A stretch of 64,000 nt of DNA, from assembly GCF_003259505.1 (NCBI RefSeq), contig NZ_QLLK01000015.1:32510-96509 (forward strand), read 5' to 3'. Each line of letters starts with the position of its first letter. The first letter of the stretch is position 1. The translations under genes were made by a program, and so were the position numbers. Of the stretch, positions 28,021 to 37,249 are shown piece by piece. The notes beneath the pieces are model-generated. The model did no database searches, was not told where the DNA came from, and saw nothing but the letters and a program-made list of their open reading frames with translations. Source of the stretch: Algoriphagus yeomjeoni (GTDB lineage: Bacteria > Bacteroidota > Bacteroidia > Cytophagales > Cyclobacteriaceae).

Positions 28021-29487
28021 ATGTCAATTCAATCTACACCAGGCGTTTATATAGAAGAAATTTCCACCTTACCAGCGTCTGTAGCATCAGTGGAAACAGC
28101 AATTCCCGCGTTTATCGGTCATACTGATTTAGCTGAAAAAAACGGCGAGGACGTTCGGGGAGTACCGACTCGTATAACCAACATACTGGAATTCGAAGGG
28201 ATTTTTGGTAAAGGAAACCCAGAGACTTTCACGATTTCGGTGGTGGACAGCTATGACGCGGCTAAAGGTTCAGGAGAGAAATTAGCAACGAGAAAAATCA
28301 CTGCTACTCCCCCTGCCACACCTAGCCCTTACAAGCTTTATTACAGCATGCAGATCTATTTTTCCAACGGTGGTGGACCATGTTACATCGTGTCAGTCAA
28401 TGATTATGACAATGTACCTGTCAAAGGGGATTCTGCTACTCCAGCGAGTATTTTGGGAGGTCTTGAAGCAATCAAAGCAATCGACGAACCAACTTTATTA
28501 GTGTTCCCAGATGTAATTCCTGCAGTCTTGCCAGAGACAGTAGGCTCAGTTTATAAAGACATTTATGATGCAGCACTTTCTCAATGTGACATTTTGAAAG
28601 ATCGATTTGTAATTATTGATGTAAAGGATGTCACGGCTGACCCATTTGCTGATGCACAGAACTTCAGAAATAATGGAATAGGAATGGCCAATCTAAAATA
28701 TGGAGCGGCATATTATCCAAACTTGAGTACATCTCTGAATTACGCTTACTCTCTAAGTGATCAAACGATTACCCATACCAATAACTTTCCTTCTGGAGGC
28801 ACACTTACGGAAGCAGGGGTTTCTGATACACTCAACTTGGAAACACTTGAAACCAGTGATCCTAGCCTTTTTAGAGGAATTATGGCTGAGATCAAAAAAC
28901 AATACATCACTTTACCTCCATCAGGGGCCGTTGCGGGCATCTATGCACGAGTGGACCGCCAACGTGGTGTTTGGAAAGCCCCAGCAAATGTGGATGTACG
29001 AACAGTAATCGGCCCATCACGCAAAGTTTCCCATGATCAGCAAGCAGACCTTAATGTAGATGCTACATCAGGCAAATCCATCAATGCAATCCGCACTTTC
29101 ACAGGAAAAGGAACGCTGGTCTGGGGAGCAAGAACTTTGGCAGGAAATGATAATGAATGGCGCTATGTACCCGTCCGAAGACTCTACATTTTTGTGGAAG
29201 AATCAGTGAAAAAAGCGACTGAATTCGTGGTCTTCGAGCCAAATGATGCCAATACATGGCTCCGAGCCAAAACCATGATTGAGAATTTCCTTTCTAAACT
29301 CTGGCGTGACGGAGCATTGGCAGGAGCCAAACCTGAAGAAGCATTTTTTGTAAGAGTGGGACTCGGTCAGACGATGTCTGCTCAGGATATTCTCGAAGGA
29401 CGACTCATTATCGAAATCGGAATGGCAGCAGTGCGGCCTGCCGAATTTATCATCCTGAAATTCTCTCATAAGCTTCAGGAATCCTAA
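28021..29487 (+). CDS. eCIS contractile sheath protein 2
   Basis: The 488-residue paralogue of the preceding sheath starts STPGVYIEEISTLPASVASV and shares a nearly identical C-terminal third (for example TEFVVFEPNDANTWLR, EIGMAAVRPAEFIILKF). It lacks the inserted module, having a loop of about 40 residues there. Multiple sheath paralogues are normal in eCIS, where one may form the first ring over the baseplate and the other the trunk. Which does which here cannot be read from sequence. It follows sheath 1 by 26 bases. Confidence 0.94.
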   Translation: MSIQSTPGVYIEEISTLPASVASVETAIPAFIGHTDLAEKNGEDVRGVPTRITNILEFEGIFGKGNPETFTISVVDSYDAAKGSGEKLATRKITATPPATPSPYKLYYSMQIYFSNGGGPCYIVSVNDYDNVPVKGDSATPASILGGLEAIKAIDEPTLLVFPDVIPAVLPETVGSVYKDIYDAALSQCDILKDRFVIIDVKDVTADPFADAQNFRNNGIGMANLKYGAAYYPNLSTSLNYAYSLSDQTITHTNNFPSGGTLTEAGVSDTLNLETLETSDPSLFRGIMAEIKKQYITLPPSGAVAGIYARVDRQRGVWKAPANVDVRTVIGPSRKVSHDQQADLNVDATSGKSINAIRTFTGKGTLVWGARTLAGNDNEWRYVPVRRLYIFVEESVKKATEFVVFEPNDANTWLRAKTMIENFLSKLWRDGALAGAKPEEAFFVRVGLGQTMSAQDILEGRLIIEIGMAAVRPAEFIILKFSHKLQES

Positions 29488-29527
29488 CCTAACATTTCAT
29501 CTACAGCAAACTTAAAATCAAAATATT

Positions 29528-29962
29528 ATGGCAGTAGCATATCCAGTTTCCGTATTTCATTTTCAGGTAGAATGGGGCGGATCTCGCATAGGTTTCACAG
29601 AAGTATCAGGCCTCACTGTGGAGCTACAAAGCATAGACTATCGTGAAGGCAGCTCACTCGAATACCATGTGAGCAAAATGCCGGGGATTCCTCAATATTC
29701 CAATATCACACTCAAAAGAGGCGTTTTCAGAGCTGACAATGAATTTTTCCAATGGCTCAATACAGTGAAAATGAACAACATTGAACGTAGAGACCTCACC
29801 ATCAGCTTGCTTAATGAAGAACATGAACCTGTGATGGTTTGGAAGGTCAAAGAAGCTTGGCCATGCAAAGTGGAAGGACCTTCATTGAATTCTACTGGAA
29901 ACGAAGTGGCGATAGAAACAATCGAACTTTGCCATGAAGGATTGGCAATAGAAACCCCATAA
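29528..29962 (+). CDS. eCIS inner tube protein 1 (gp19/Hcp-like)
   Basis: The 144-residue protein belongs to the phage T4 gp19-like tail tube family (Pvc1 type). Typical motifs are VFHFQVEWGGSRIGFTEVSG and PGIPQYSNITLKRGVF, with a C-terminal strand pair ending CHEGLAI. It forms hexameric rings stacked into the tube that carries the payload. It follows the sheath gene by 40 bases and is followed by a second tube paralogue after 3 bases. As the shorter, simpler copy it is the likely trunk tube subunit. Confidence 0.93.
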   Translation: MAVAYPVSVFHFQVEWGGSRIGFTEVSGLTVELQSIDYREGSSLEYHVSKMPGIPQYSNITLKRGVFRADNEFFQWLNTVKMNNIERRDLTISLLNEEHEPVMVWKVKEAWPCKVEGPSLNSTGNEVAIETIELCHEGLAIETP

Positions 29963-29965
29963 ATC

Positions 29966-30436
29966 ATGGCGCTATTTCATCCACCAACCGGGTTTCACTT
30001 TCTAGTAAGGTTTGAGGGGCTTTTGCTAAAATACCCTGCCTTGCCTGATATAGGATTCCAAGAGGTATCTGGATTAAGCGTAGAGATAGGAGTTGAGGAA
30101 TATGCCGAAGGCGGAGAAAATCGATTCAAGCATAGGATGCCCAACCCAATTGCATATCCTAATCTGGTTCTAAAAAGAGGGATGGCTATCAGTTCTCAAA
30201 TCGCAAAATGGTTCAAGGACAGTGTTGAAGGCTTCCAGTTTGAAACGCAGGATATTACTGTGATTCTCTTGAGCCCGGAAAAAGTCCCCCTTCAGGCTTG
30301 GAATTTTGTCAATGCCTGGCCAGTGAAATGGTCAGTCGAGGGATTCAATGCCATGGAGAATTCTATCATGATCGAAAACATAGAATTCGCCTACCAATAC
30401 TATAGGAGAATTAGTCCAGACGACCTTTTACCATAG
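29966..30436 (+). CDS. eCIS inner tube protein 2 (Pvc5-like, tube initiator candidate)
   Basis: A second 156-residue gp19-like tube protein with FHFLVRFEGLL, IGFQEVSGLSVEI and YPNLVLKRGMAIS. It differs from tube 1 by a longer N-terminal loop and a C-terminal tail (YRRISPDDLLP). In PVC/AFP systems a second tube paralogue sits at the baseplate as initiator; gene position next to DUF5908 and the LysM protein agrees. The assignment of initiator role is inference; the fold call is firm. Confidence 0.92.
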   Translation: MALFHPPTGFHFLVRFEGLLLKYPALPDIGFQEVSGLSVEIGVEEYAEGGENRFKHRMPNPIAYPNLVLKRGMAISSQIAKWFKDSVEGFQFETQDITVILLSPEKVPLQAWNFVNAWPVKWSVEGFNAMENSIMIENIEFAYQYYRRISPDDLLP

Positions 30437-30440
30437 GAAA

Positions 30441-30596
30441 ATGCCCATAGAAATCAGAGAACTAATCATTCGTACCACTGTAGATGCAGCTGAAAGCAAG
30501 CCTACGGGTAAGGGAAACAAACTTCCGGATACAGGTGCTGTCATGGACGGAATTCGAGAATTAAGCCGATTAATTAAAGAAAAAAACGAACGCTAA
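30441..30596 (+). CDS. eCIS DUF5908-family small protein (Pvc6 position)
   Basis: A 51-residue ORF fills the space between tube 2 (4 bases upstream) and the LysM gene (11 bases downstream). It begins MPIEIRELIIRTTVDA, the characteristic start of DUF5908 proteins, and ends in a charged helix (RELSRLIKEKNER). DUF5908 genes are found at this exact place in many eCIS loci. Its structural role is not established; a small baseplate or tube-associated part is likely. Confidence 0.85.
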   Translation: MPIEIRELIIRTTVDAAESKPTGKGNKLPDTGAVMDGIRELSRLIKEKNER

Positions 30597-30607
30597 AACT
30601 TAGCTAA

Positions 30608-31399
30608 ATGTCACTTTTAGATATTTTCTCTCAAAAAGGAGGCTTAGAAAAGCTGAAAATCACAGCTTTCAAGGACGAAAACTACAATGAGTCAACAGCG
30701 ACTTATGTGGTGATGTATAACCCTACAACTTTCAGCCAGGAGTTCAAGTCCAAATGGATTCCAGAAGAAGGACCTTCCGACGGGAAACAATATCAATTCA
30801 GGACATTGGAATCTGATTCTGTCTCCTTTGAGTTTCTTTTCGATGCCAGTGCAGCTTCCCCGCCCAGTGAAGACAAATCCGGTGATACTAATCTCGATTA
30901 CCTAGGTGATGACAAGCCAAATCTGGAAAGTATCTCCGGCAATAAAATCTCTGCCATTGAACTTATCAATCAAGATAGACATGTGGATCGTGCTATTCAG
31001 AAATTCTTGGATATAACCCAAAACATCCAATCAGATACACACAAACCAAACTATTTGCAAATTAACTGGGGAGCCTATCAATTCCGGGGAGTTTTGGCTT
31101 CAGCTACGATTAATTACAAGCTTTTCAATAGCTCAGGCTTACCAATTAGAGCTACTGTTACTGCTAATTTTGACCAGTCGCTTTCCCGACAGGAACAAGC
31201 AGCAACTACCGCCCGGACTTCACCTGATCTTACTCATGAGCGAATTGTCAAAGCTGGCGACACCTTGCTTTTGATGTGCCAAAGAATTTATGGAACGCAG
31301 GAGTATTATCTGGAAGTAGCTCGCGCCAACCAATTAGGGAATTTCAGAAAGCTCACTCCGGGCCAGAAACTCATTTTTCCACCTCTAGCAAAAAACTGA
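30608..31399 (+). CDS. eCIS tube-baseplate adaptor with C-terminal LysM (Pvc7-like)
   Basis: The 263-residue protein has an N-terminal CIS-tube-like domain (YVVMYNPTTFSQEFKSKW near residues 31-50, then FEFLFDASA) and a C-terminal LysM-like module (about 213-260, IVKAGDTLLLMCQRIYG, LTPGQKLIFPP). This domain pair is the gp53/Pvc7 type found between tube and spike, where the LysM fold helps hold the tube to the baseplate rather than binding peptidoglycan. It precedes the spike gene by one base. Confidence 0.9.
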   Translation: MSLLDIFSQKGGLEKLKITAFKDENYNESTATYVVMYNPTTFSQEFKSKWIPEEGPSDGKQYQFRTLESDSVSFEFLFDASAASPPSEDKSGDTNLDYLGDDKPNLESISGNKISAIELINQDRHVDRAIQKFLDITQNIQSDTHKPNYLQINWGAYQFRGVLASATINYKLFNSSGLPIRATVTANFDQSLSRQEQAATTARTSPDLTHERIVKAGDTLLLMCQRIYGTQEYYLEVARANQLGNFRKLTPGQKLIFPPLAKN

Positions 31400-31400
31400 T

Positions 31401-33155
31401 ATGCCTTTAGTGCCAATAGCAACTCAAACACAACTCGACCTTGCCACCTATAAAGTGTATTCCAATGGGGAGGAGCTACCACCATCAGTGGGAGTGGCAA
31501 TGATTGCTGTGCGCAAAGGCGTAAATAAAATCCCCATGGCTAAACTGGTTCTTTTCGATGGAGATATAGCTACGGGTGAATTTCAATGGAGTGAAGGCGA
31601 TTTATTCAAACCTGGGGTAAGCCTGCGTATTGATGCGGGATACCACAACCTAGAGGAGCCAATTTTTGAAGGAATAATCATCAAACACGGGCTAGAAATC
31701 AATTCTGAGAAAGCCTCTAGGCTAGTTCTTGAGCTTCGCGACCCCGTGATCAAAATGACGGTTGGAAGAAAGAATAAGTACTTTTTCGATAGCTCAGACA
31801 GCGATGTGATGGAAGAGCTGATTGGTAACTATTCAGGTCTGGAAGCTGAGGTAGAAAGCACCAACTTATCACACGCTGAGATTGTCCAATACCACGCAAC
31901 AGACTGGGATTTCATCCTGAGCAGAGCTGACGCAAACGGAAAAATTGCTACTACCGAATCTGGAAAAGTGACTATCCAAAAGCCCCAGACCAGTGCTGAT
32001 CCTATCATCGAACTTCAATATGGAGATAATGTAGTCGAGTTTGAGGCGGAGATGGATGCAAGGCAACAGTATGCTGCCACAACTGGATTTAGCTGGGATT
32101 TCATTAAGCAAGAAGTCGCCGAAAAAGAAGGAGCTAGCCCCTCAATGGACTTCCAGGGAGATATCAGTGGAGATGATTTAGCTGCAGTTATCGGTCTGGA
32201 ATCCTTCCAAATGCAGCATGGTGGTCTGTTGGCAGACGAAGAACTTCAGGCTTGGACTGATGCTGGCCTGATGCGAAGCCGACTTTCGAAAATCCAGGGA
32301 AGAGTCAAAATCCTTGGTGACAATAAAGTAAAGGCTGGCGATATGGTAGAGTTGAAAGGCTTTGGCTCACGTTTCAATGGCAAGGCTTTCGTGTCCGGAG
32401 TTTATCATGAAATCTCTCCTAACCAAAAGTGGTTTACACATCTGGGTCTTGGATTGGACCCCAAATGGTTTGCCCAGCAATACGACGACATCATAGATGA
32501 ACCTGCTTCAGGACTTGTACCAGCGATCAAAGGACTTCATATCGGGATTGTTACCGTGTTGGAAGGAGATCCTGATGGGGAAAACCGCATAAAAGTAAAA
32601 CTTCCTTTGGTAAGCCAAGATGAGGAAGGAATCTGGGCAAGATTTGCTTCACCCGATGCTGGAAATGAACGGGGAATATATTTCAGACCAGAAATAGAAG
32701 ATGAAGTCATTGTCGCTTTTATCAATGAAGATCCTCGAGACCCTGTGATTTTAGGAATGCTACACAGCAGTAGCAAACCATCACCAATTGAAGAGAAAGA
32801 TGATAATCACGAAAAAGGGATTATCACCCGTGACAAACTCAAGTTACTCTTTGATGACGACAAAAAGACGATTTCCATTGAGACTCCAAATGGAAATAAA
32901 ATCCTTCTCACTGATGATGAAGGTTCCCTCCTTTTGGAAGATGAAAATGGCAATAAGATCAGCATGAATAGCGATGGAATTACAATCGAGAGTGCTAAGG
33001 ATCTGATTCTAAAAGCAAGCGGTGATGTCTCCATCGAAGGAACCGGAGTGGAAGTAAAGGCCAGCGCCCAACTCAAAGCAGAAGGGTCAGCAGGAGCAGA
33101 GGTTACCTCTGGAGGTCAGACAGTTATTTCAGGATCACTAGTACAAATCAACTAA
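31401..33155 (+). CDS. eCIS spike protein, VgrG-like (Pvc8)
   Basis: The 584-residue protein combines gp27-like domains (residues about 1-365), a gp5-like OB-fold (about 372-460, GIVTVLEGDPDGENRIKVKL, then RDPVILGMLHS) and a C-terminal triple-stranded beta-helix region of short repeats with hydrophobic periodicity (ETPNGNKILLTDDEGSLLLE, KISMNSDGITIES). It forms the trimeric central spike. Acidic stretches precede the needle. The PAAR tip gene follows after 3 bases, which fits direct partnership. Confidence 0.94.
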   Translation: MPLVPIATQTQLDLATYKVYSNGEELPPSVGVAMIAVRKGVNKIPMAKLVLFDGDIATGEFQWSEGDLFKPGVSLRIDAGYHNLEEPIFEGIIIKHGLEINSEKASRLVLELRDPVIKMTVGRKNKYFFDSSDSDVMEELIGNYSGLEAEVESTNLSHAEIVQYHATDWDFILSRADANGKIATTESGKVTIQKPQTSADPIIELQYGDNVVEFEAEMDARQQYAATTGFSWDFIKQEVAEKEGASPSMDFQGDISGDDLAAVIGLESFQMQHGGLLADEELQAWTDAGLMRSRLSKIQGRVKILGDNKVKAGDMVELKGFGSRFNGKAFVSGVYHEISPNQKWFTHLGLGLDPKWFAQQYDDIIDEPASGLVPAIKGLHIGIVTVLEGDPDGENRIKVKLPLVSQDEEGIWARFASPDAGNERGIYFRPEIEDEVIVAFINEDPRDPVILGMLHSSSKPSPIEEKDDNHEKGIITRDKLKLLFDDDKKTISIETPNGNKILLTDDEGSLLLEDENGNKISMNSDGITIESAKDLILKASGDVSIEGTGVEVKASAQLKAEGSAGAEVTSGGQTVISGSLVQIN

Positions 33156-33158
33156 ACT

Positions 33159-33437
33159 ATGCCTGCAGCAGCGCGATTCGGAGATACAACTACACATGGG
33201 GGAACCATCATTGGCCCAGGGGAAGCTACGGTTTTGATCGGCGGAATGCCGGCAGCAGTCTTAGGCGATAATCACGCCTGCTCTCTTCCTCCAAATACGC
33301 ATCAGCCGACAGTCAGCCCTTTCATAGCTGGTAGCGCAACAGTATTAATTGGAGGAAAACCTGCAGTAAGGGTTGGAGACACGTGCATTTGCGGTGCGTC
33401 AGCAGCTGTAGGAGAACCAACTGTAATCATAGGATAG
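33159..33437 (+). CDS. eCIS PAAR-repeat spike tip (Pvc10-like)
   Basis: The 92-residue protein consists of PAAR-like repeats: ARFGDTTTHGGTI, then TVLIGGMPAAVLGD, SATVLIGGKPAVRVGDTC. His14 and several Cys/His residues (DNHACS, TCICG) are placed to bind the metal that shapes the cone. It sharpens the spike apex for membrane penetration. There is no C-terminal effector extension, so the toxin is likely carried in the tube rather than on the tip. Confidence 0.94.
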   Translation: MPAAARFGDTTTHGGTIIGPGEATVLIGGMPAAVLGDNHACSLPPNTHQPTVSPFIAGSATVLIGGKPAVRVGDTCICGASAAVGEPTVIIG

Positions 33438-33438
33438 C

Positions 33439-33852
33439 ATGGAAAATAACAAATCATTTTTAGGTAGAGGCTGGGCATTTCCAGTGACTTTCAGCTCAGA
33501 AAGCCAACAAGTGCACATGGCCGAAGATGAGGAGGATATACAGCAAAGCCTGATCATCCTTCTAAACACCACGCTTGGTGAGCGAATCATGCGTCCTGAT
33601 TACGGTGCAAATATGGAGGATTTACTATTTGAAGCGCTAAATGTGACCACAGCAAATATGATTGCAAACCGCATCAAAAAGGCGATTCTTTTCCATGAGC
33701 CTAGAGTAAAAACTGAAGACATAGATCTAAGGCCAGATTATAACGAAGGAAGAATCGAAGTCCTGGTCACTTATACCATCATAGCCACAAACAACCGAAG
33801 AAACTTGGTGTACCCTTATCTATTCACCGAAGCAACTGACATTGAATTATGA
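33439..33852 (+). CDS. eCIS baseplate wedge protein, gp25/GPW-like (Pvc9)
   Basis: This 137-residue protein has the gp25-like core (QQSLIILLNTTLGERIMRPD, YGANMEDLLFEALN) followed by the conserved strand DLRPDYNEGRIEVLVTY. The EPR-like motif seen in gp25 proteins is present as HEPRV. It anchors the first sheath ring to the baseplate. The stop codon overlaps the next gene start by four bases (ATGA), indicating translational coupling to the large baseplate protein. Confidence 0.94.
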   Translation: MENNKSFLGRGWAFPVTFSSESQQVHMAEDEEDIQQSLIILLNTTLGERIMRPDYGANMEDLLFEALNVTTANMIANRIKKAILFHEPRVKTEDIDLRPDYNEGRIEVLVTYTIIATNNRRNLVYPYLFTEATDIEL

Positions 33853-36800
33853 GTAAAGACTGCAACGATCTAACCCTTCCCGGCAACGGAACTAGCCGAG
33901 CACAAAGACTGATTCAGGGTCTTTTGCCTGACTATGTCCGTGTTGATGAGCGGAAAATGGAGGACTTGCAGTCATTCGCAGTGAAAATTGCTGGAGAATT
34001 AAAATTCATCAAAAATGAAGATCCTTGGACAGAGGGAGATTGGTCTGGATTTTTCGATCAGAAAATTCAAGAAAACCAATTAACAAATCCTCATTTTGCG
34101 CTTTTCCTGGCATTTTTAAAGCTTTTCAATTTTGCGCAGCAGGATATCAATACTATCACCCAGAGGCATTTGGATTTTTATTATCGTGATGTACTTCGCC
34201 TCAAAGAAAAACCAGCTGAGTCAGATCAGGTCTATTTAATTATAAAACTGGCAAAGCATATTCAAGAGCATTTTCTTGCCAAGGACACTGCCTTCAAGGC
34301 TGGAAAAGATGACTTGGGAAAAGAGATTCTGTTCCAAACTACAGATACAAACGTCATCAACAAGGCTGAGGTCAGTTCATTGATGAGTCTTTTTAAAGAT
34401 GAAAATGGAAGGCTTTACAAATCCTCAATTGCCAATTCCGCAGATGGATCGGGTGCAGAAATTCTGTCTGAAGAAAAACAATGGAAGACCTTTGGAAAAC
34501 CTTCTAAACAATTCCCAAATCAGGATCGAGAGCTAGCAACCATAGGATTTGCTTTTGCAGCGCCAATTCTTCTGATGGGAGAAGGAACACGAAAAGTTTC
34601 CTTAAGGATCCGATTTGAACCAACTGAGGGATTATTAGAAAAATTGCGAACACTAGCACTGGATAAAACCTTCGAAATCTGGTTTAGCGGAGAAGAGGAA
34701 TGGATTCGCGCCACAATAGGATGGGAAAATTCTGAGGATAATGTCGATGCAGAAGTTCTGGAATTTCTAAATAATGCAAGTTCCTGGCAGGACATCGCTG
34801 GGTTGGAACCTCAATTCGGGCCAGTTATTGATGACCCTGAATTTGGCAACCACCGCCCATTCAAAGGCTACGACATCGGCGAGATCACGGCTAAGAATAT
34901 TCTTAGTAGGAGAGAATCTTTCTCAACCAAGAGGTTTTCGAATTTGGAACAAGTTGAAGCAGTCCGTGGCGTTGGCACAGACAAAATCAATGACCTTCGC
35001 TATTCTTTCCAACTCACTAAGCACAAGTTGATTTCTGGAGCAAACGGGATCGACCTGATTCTCAACTGCATGCTTTTACCAGAGGATCCAGCAGTGGTTA
35101 ATTATAACGAAGAAGTCCTGTTGCAGAGAATTCAAATCAATTCACCAGTCATGAAAGTGAATTTGGCAAATACCATCCAAAGCTATAGCTATGAGATTCT
35201 GAAAGAATGCTCCGTTACAAAAGCTTCAATTAAAATTGAGGTGGAGGGCGTAGAAAACCTTATTCTTCAAAATGATCAAACGGTGCTTCCAATTGGCAAA
35301 AACATCCAGCCATTCGGATTCAGACCGGTCAAAGGATCAAATTTTTATATTGGCAGCAAGGAGGTTTTTGGGAAATCTCCGAAGACGATTGACTTAAAAT
35401 TCAAATGGCATGGACTGCCAGAAGCGGGAACTGGTTTTACTGATCAATATGCTGGATATGAAACTCGAAATAACCAGAGTTTTACTGCAGCTGTAGATTT
35501 CTTGGATCAGAAAACCTGGAAACCCATCAACTCATCCAAATCACTTTTTCAAGGGAACAATAGCCTTCCGCTCAGCATTGACAAAACGATAAACCTCAGT
35601 GGTGCTTCTTGGGATTACATCACCAAAGATCCCGATTTAGATAGTCTTACCCAATGGACTCCAGCTTCTAACCGTGGCTTTCTTCGATTAAAACTCAATT
35701 CTCCAGATTTTGGGCATAAGGAATATCCGTTACTTTTTGCTAACGCCGCTCTTTCTAAAGCTACGCTTACAACTGATGATGATAATCCATTACCCAAGGA
35801 ACCATATACTCCAGAACTTCAATCCGTAAGCCTAGACTACACTTCTGAGGAAGAATTGAATTTGAAAAGCAGTAAATGGGATGGTTTTTTTCATATAGGA
35901 GCATTTGGCGAAGCAAAGGTTTCTGAACAGAAAGAACGTTCGCCTCTGCTGCCCAATTATTCTGATGAAGGAGAATTGCTAATCGGACTTTCTGCTCATC
36001 AAAAATCGCAAAATATTCAGCTCCTCATTCAGATTTTGGATGGCTCCGCCAATCCGGAAAAACCTGTTCCACAAGTCAAATGGAGCTATTTGGCAGGAAA
36101 TCAATGGAAAGAATTTGACAAATATTCCGTACTGACTGATGAAACAAACGGACTAATTCAAAGTGGATTAGTATCCTTTGCAATGCCTCGAGAGGCAGAT
36201 AATACGCATACGATTCTTACAGATCAGCTTACTTGGCTGAAAGCTTCAGTCATTTCCGATTCAGATGCTATCCCTGATTTTATTGCAGTTTTGGCTCAAG
36301 CCGTCAAAGCCAAGTTTGAATCAATTGAGAACGATCCTTTGCGGGTGGGCAAAGCAATTCCAACAGAAACTATCGGTAAACTAAAAATCGGTGATAGTGC
36401 AATCAGCAAAATCCAGCAGCCTTTTTCTTCTTTTGGTGGAAAAACTGCTGAATCCTCCAATGATTTCTACCAACGAATTGCTGAGCGGATTCGCCATAAG
36501 CAGCGATCGGTCACAACTTGGGATTATGAGCATTTGGTTTTGGAGGAATTCCCTGAAGTTTATCAGGTGAAATGCCTCAATCATACTAGCTATGACGGCG
36601 ACCTTACAAAATACCGTGCCTTAGCTCCTCGAAATGTGACATTGGTCATTATCTCAAATGTGCAAAACAAAAATGCCATTGACCCACTTCGACCGAAGGC
36701 AAGTGTAGCCCAACTTTCCAGCATCCGAGATTTTATCACAGAAATCTATCCTCCGGGAGTTTTCCTTCATGTGGTCAATCCAGTATTTGAAGAGATTCAG

Positions 36801-37238
36801 GTCAAAACAAAAGTGAAATTCCACTCCTGGGCGGACAAGAGCTTTTTCGCTAGAAAACTGGAAGATGACTTGAAAGCATTTCTATCTCCATGGGCATTTG
36901 AAACGGATTTCGATTGGACTTTCACCGAATCCTTGCACAGTTCTGTTGTTCTTCACTTTGTAGAAAAACTGGATTACGTGGACTATCTGACTTGTTTCGA
37001 ACTCTATCATCTCGTCAAAAACCCCGTTTCGGGTGAGCTTCTTTCAAAAACCCGAGTAGAGGCAGCTAAGGGAAGTCGGGGCGTATCGGTACTAGGGTCT
37101 ATTGGCACATTGAATTCCTATGGAGATCACCTCATCGAGGTCTTAGAAACTGAGGATTGCCTCTGTGAGGACAATGAAATAAAACCAGCTGCGAGCATCG
37201 CATCTGTAGAAGACGAGGACTTGGATGAGGCATTTTGA
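33849..37238 (+). CDS. eCIS baseplate J-like protein (Pvc11)
   Basis: A 1129-residue protein with a baseplate J/gp47-type C-terminal half (around residues 860-1060: FYQRIAERIRHKQRSVTTWD, YEHLVLEEFPEVYQVKCL). The N-terminal half carries extended insertions with beta-rich sequence. The C-terminus is acidic with a Cys pair (DCLCED) and an EDEDLDEAF tail. It forms the inner wedge of the baseplate together with the following gene. It is somewhat large for this family but similar to other Bacteroidota eCIS members as I recall them. Confidence 0.9.
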   Translation: MSKDCNDLTLPGNGTSRAQRLIQGLLPDYVRVDERKMEDLQSFAVKIAGELKFIKNEDPWTEGDWSGFFDQKIQENQLTNPHFALFLAFLKLFNFAQQDINTITQRHLDFYYRDVLRLKEKPAESDQVYLIIKLAKHIQEHFLAKDTAFKAGKDDLGKEILFQTTDTNVINKAEVSSLMSLFKDENGRLYKSSIANSADGSGAEILSEEKQWKTFGKPSKQFPNQDRELATIGFAFAAPILLMGEGTRKVSLRIRFEPTEGLLEKLRTLALDKTFEIWFSGEEEWIRATIGWENSEDNVDAEVLEFLNNASSWQDIAGLEPQFGPVIDDPEFGNHRPFKGYDIGEITAKNILSRRESFSTKRFSNLEQVEAVRGVGTDKINDLRYSFQLTKHKLISGANGIDLILNCMLLPEDPAVVNYNEEVLLQRIQINSPVMKVNLANTIQSYSYEILKECSVTKASIKIEVEGVENLILQNDQTVLPIGKNIQPFGFRPVKGSNFYIGSKEVFGKSPKTIDLKFKWHGLPEAGTGFTDQYAGYETRNNQSFTAAVDFLDQKTWKPINSSKSLFQGNNSLPLSIDKTINLSGASWDYITKDPDLDSLTQWTPASNRGFLRLKLNSPDFGHKEYPLLFANAALSKATLTTDDDNPLPKEPYTPELQSVSLDYTSEEELNLKSSKWDGFFHIGAFGEAKVSEQKERSPLLPNYSDEGELLIGLSAHQKSQNIQLLIQILDGSANPEKPVPQVKWSYLAGNQWKEFDKYSVLTDETNGLIQSGLVSFAMPREADNTHTILTDQLTWLKASVISDSDAIPDFIAVLAQAVKAKFESIENDPLRVGKAIPTETIGKLKIGDSAISKIQQPFSSFGGKTAESSNDFYQRIAERIRHKQRSVTTWDYEHLVLEEFPEVYQVKCLNHTSYDGDLTKYRALAPRNVTLVIISNVQNKNAIDPLRPKASVAQLSSIRDFITEIYPPGVFLHVVNPVFEEIQVKTKVKFHSWADKSFFARKLEDDLKAFLSPWAFETDFDWTFTESLHSSVVLHFVEKLDYVDYLTCFELYHLVKNPVSGELLSKTRVEAAKGSRGVSVLGSIGTLNSYGDHLIEVLETEDCLCEDNEIKPAASIASVEDEDLDEAF

Positions 37239-37249
37239 TACTTGAAAAA

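Noticed and set aside
26255..29487. Second sheath gene as an assembly duplication
   Set aside because: The N-terminal halves and codon use differ and one copy has an insertion, so they are true paralogues.
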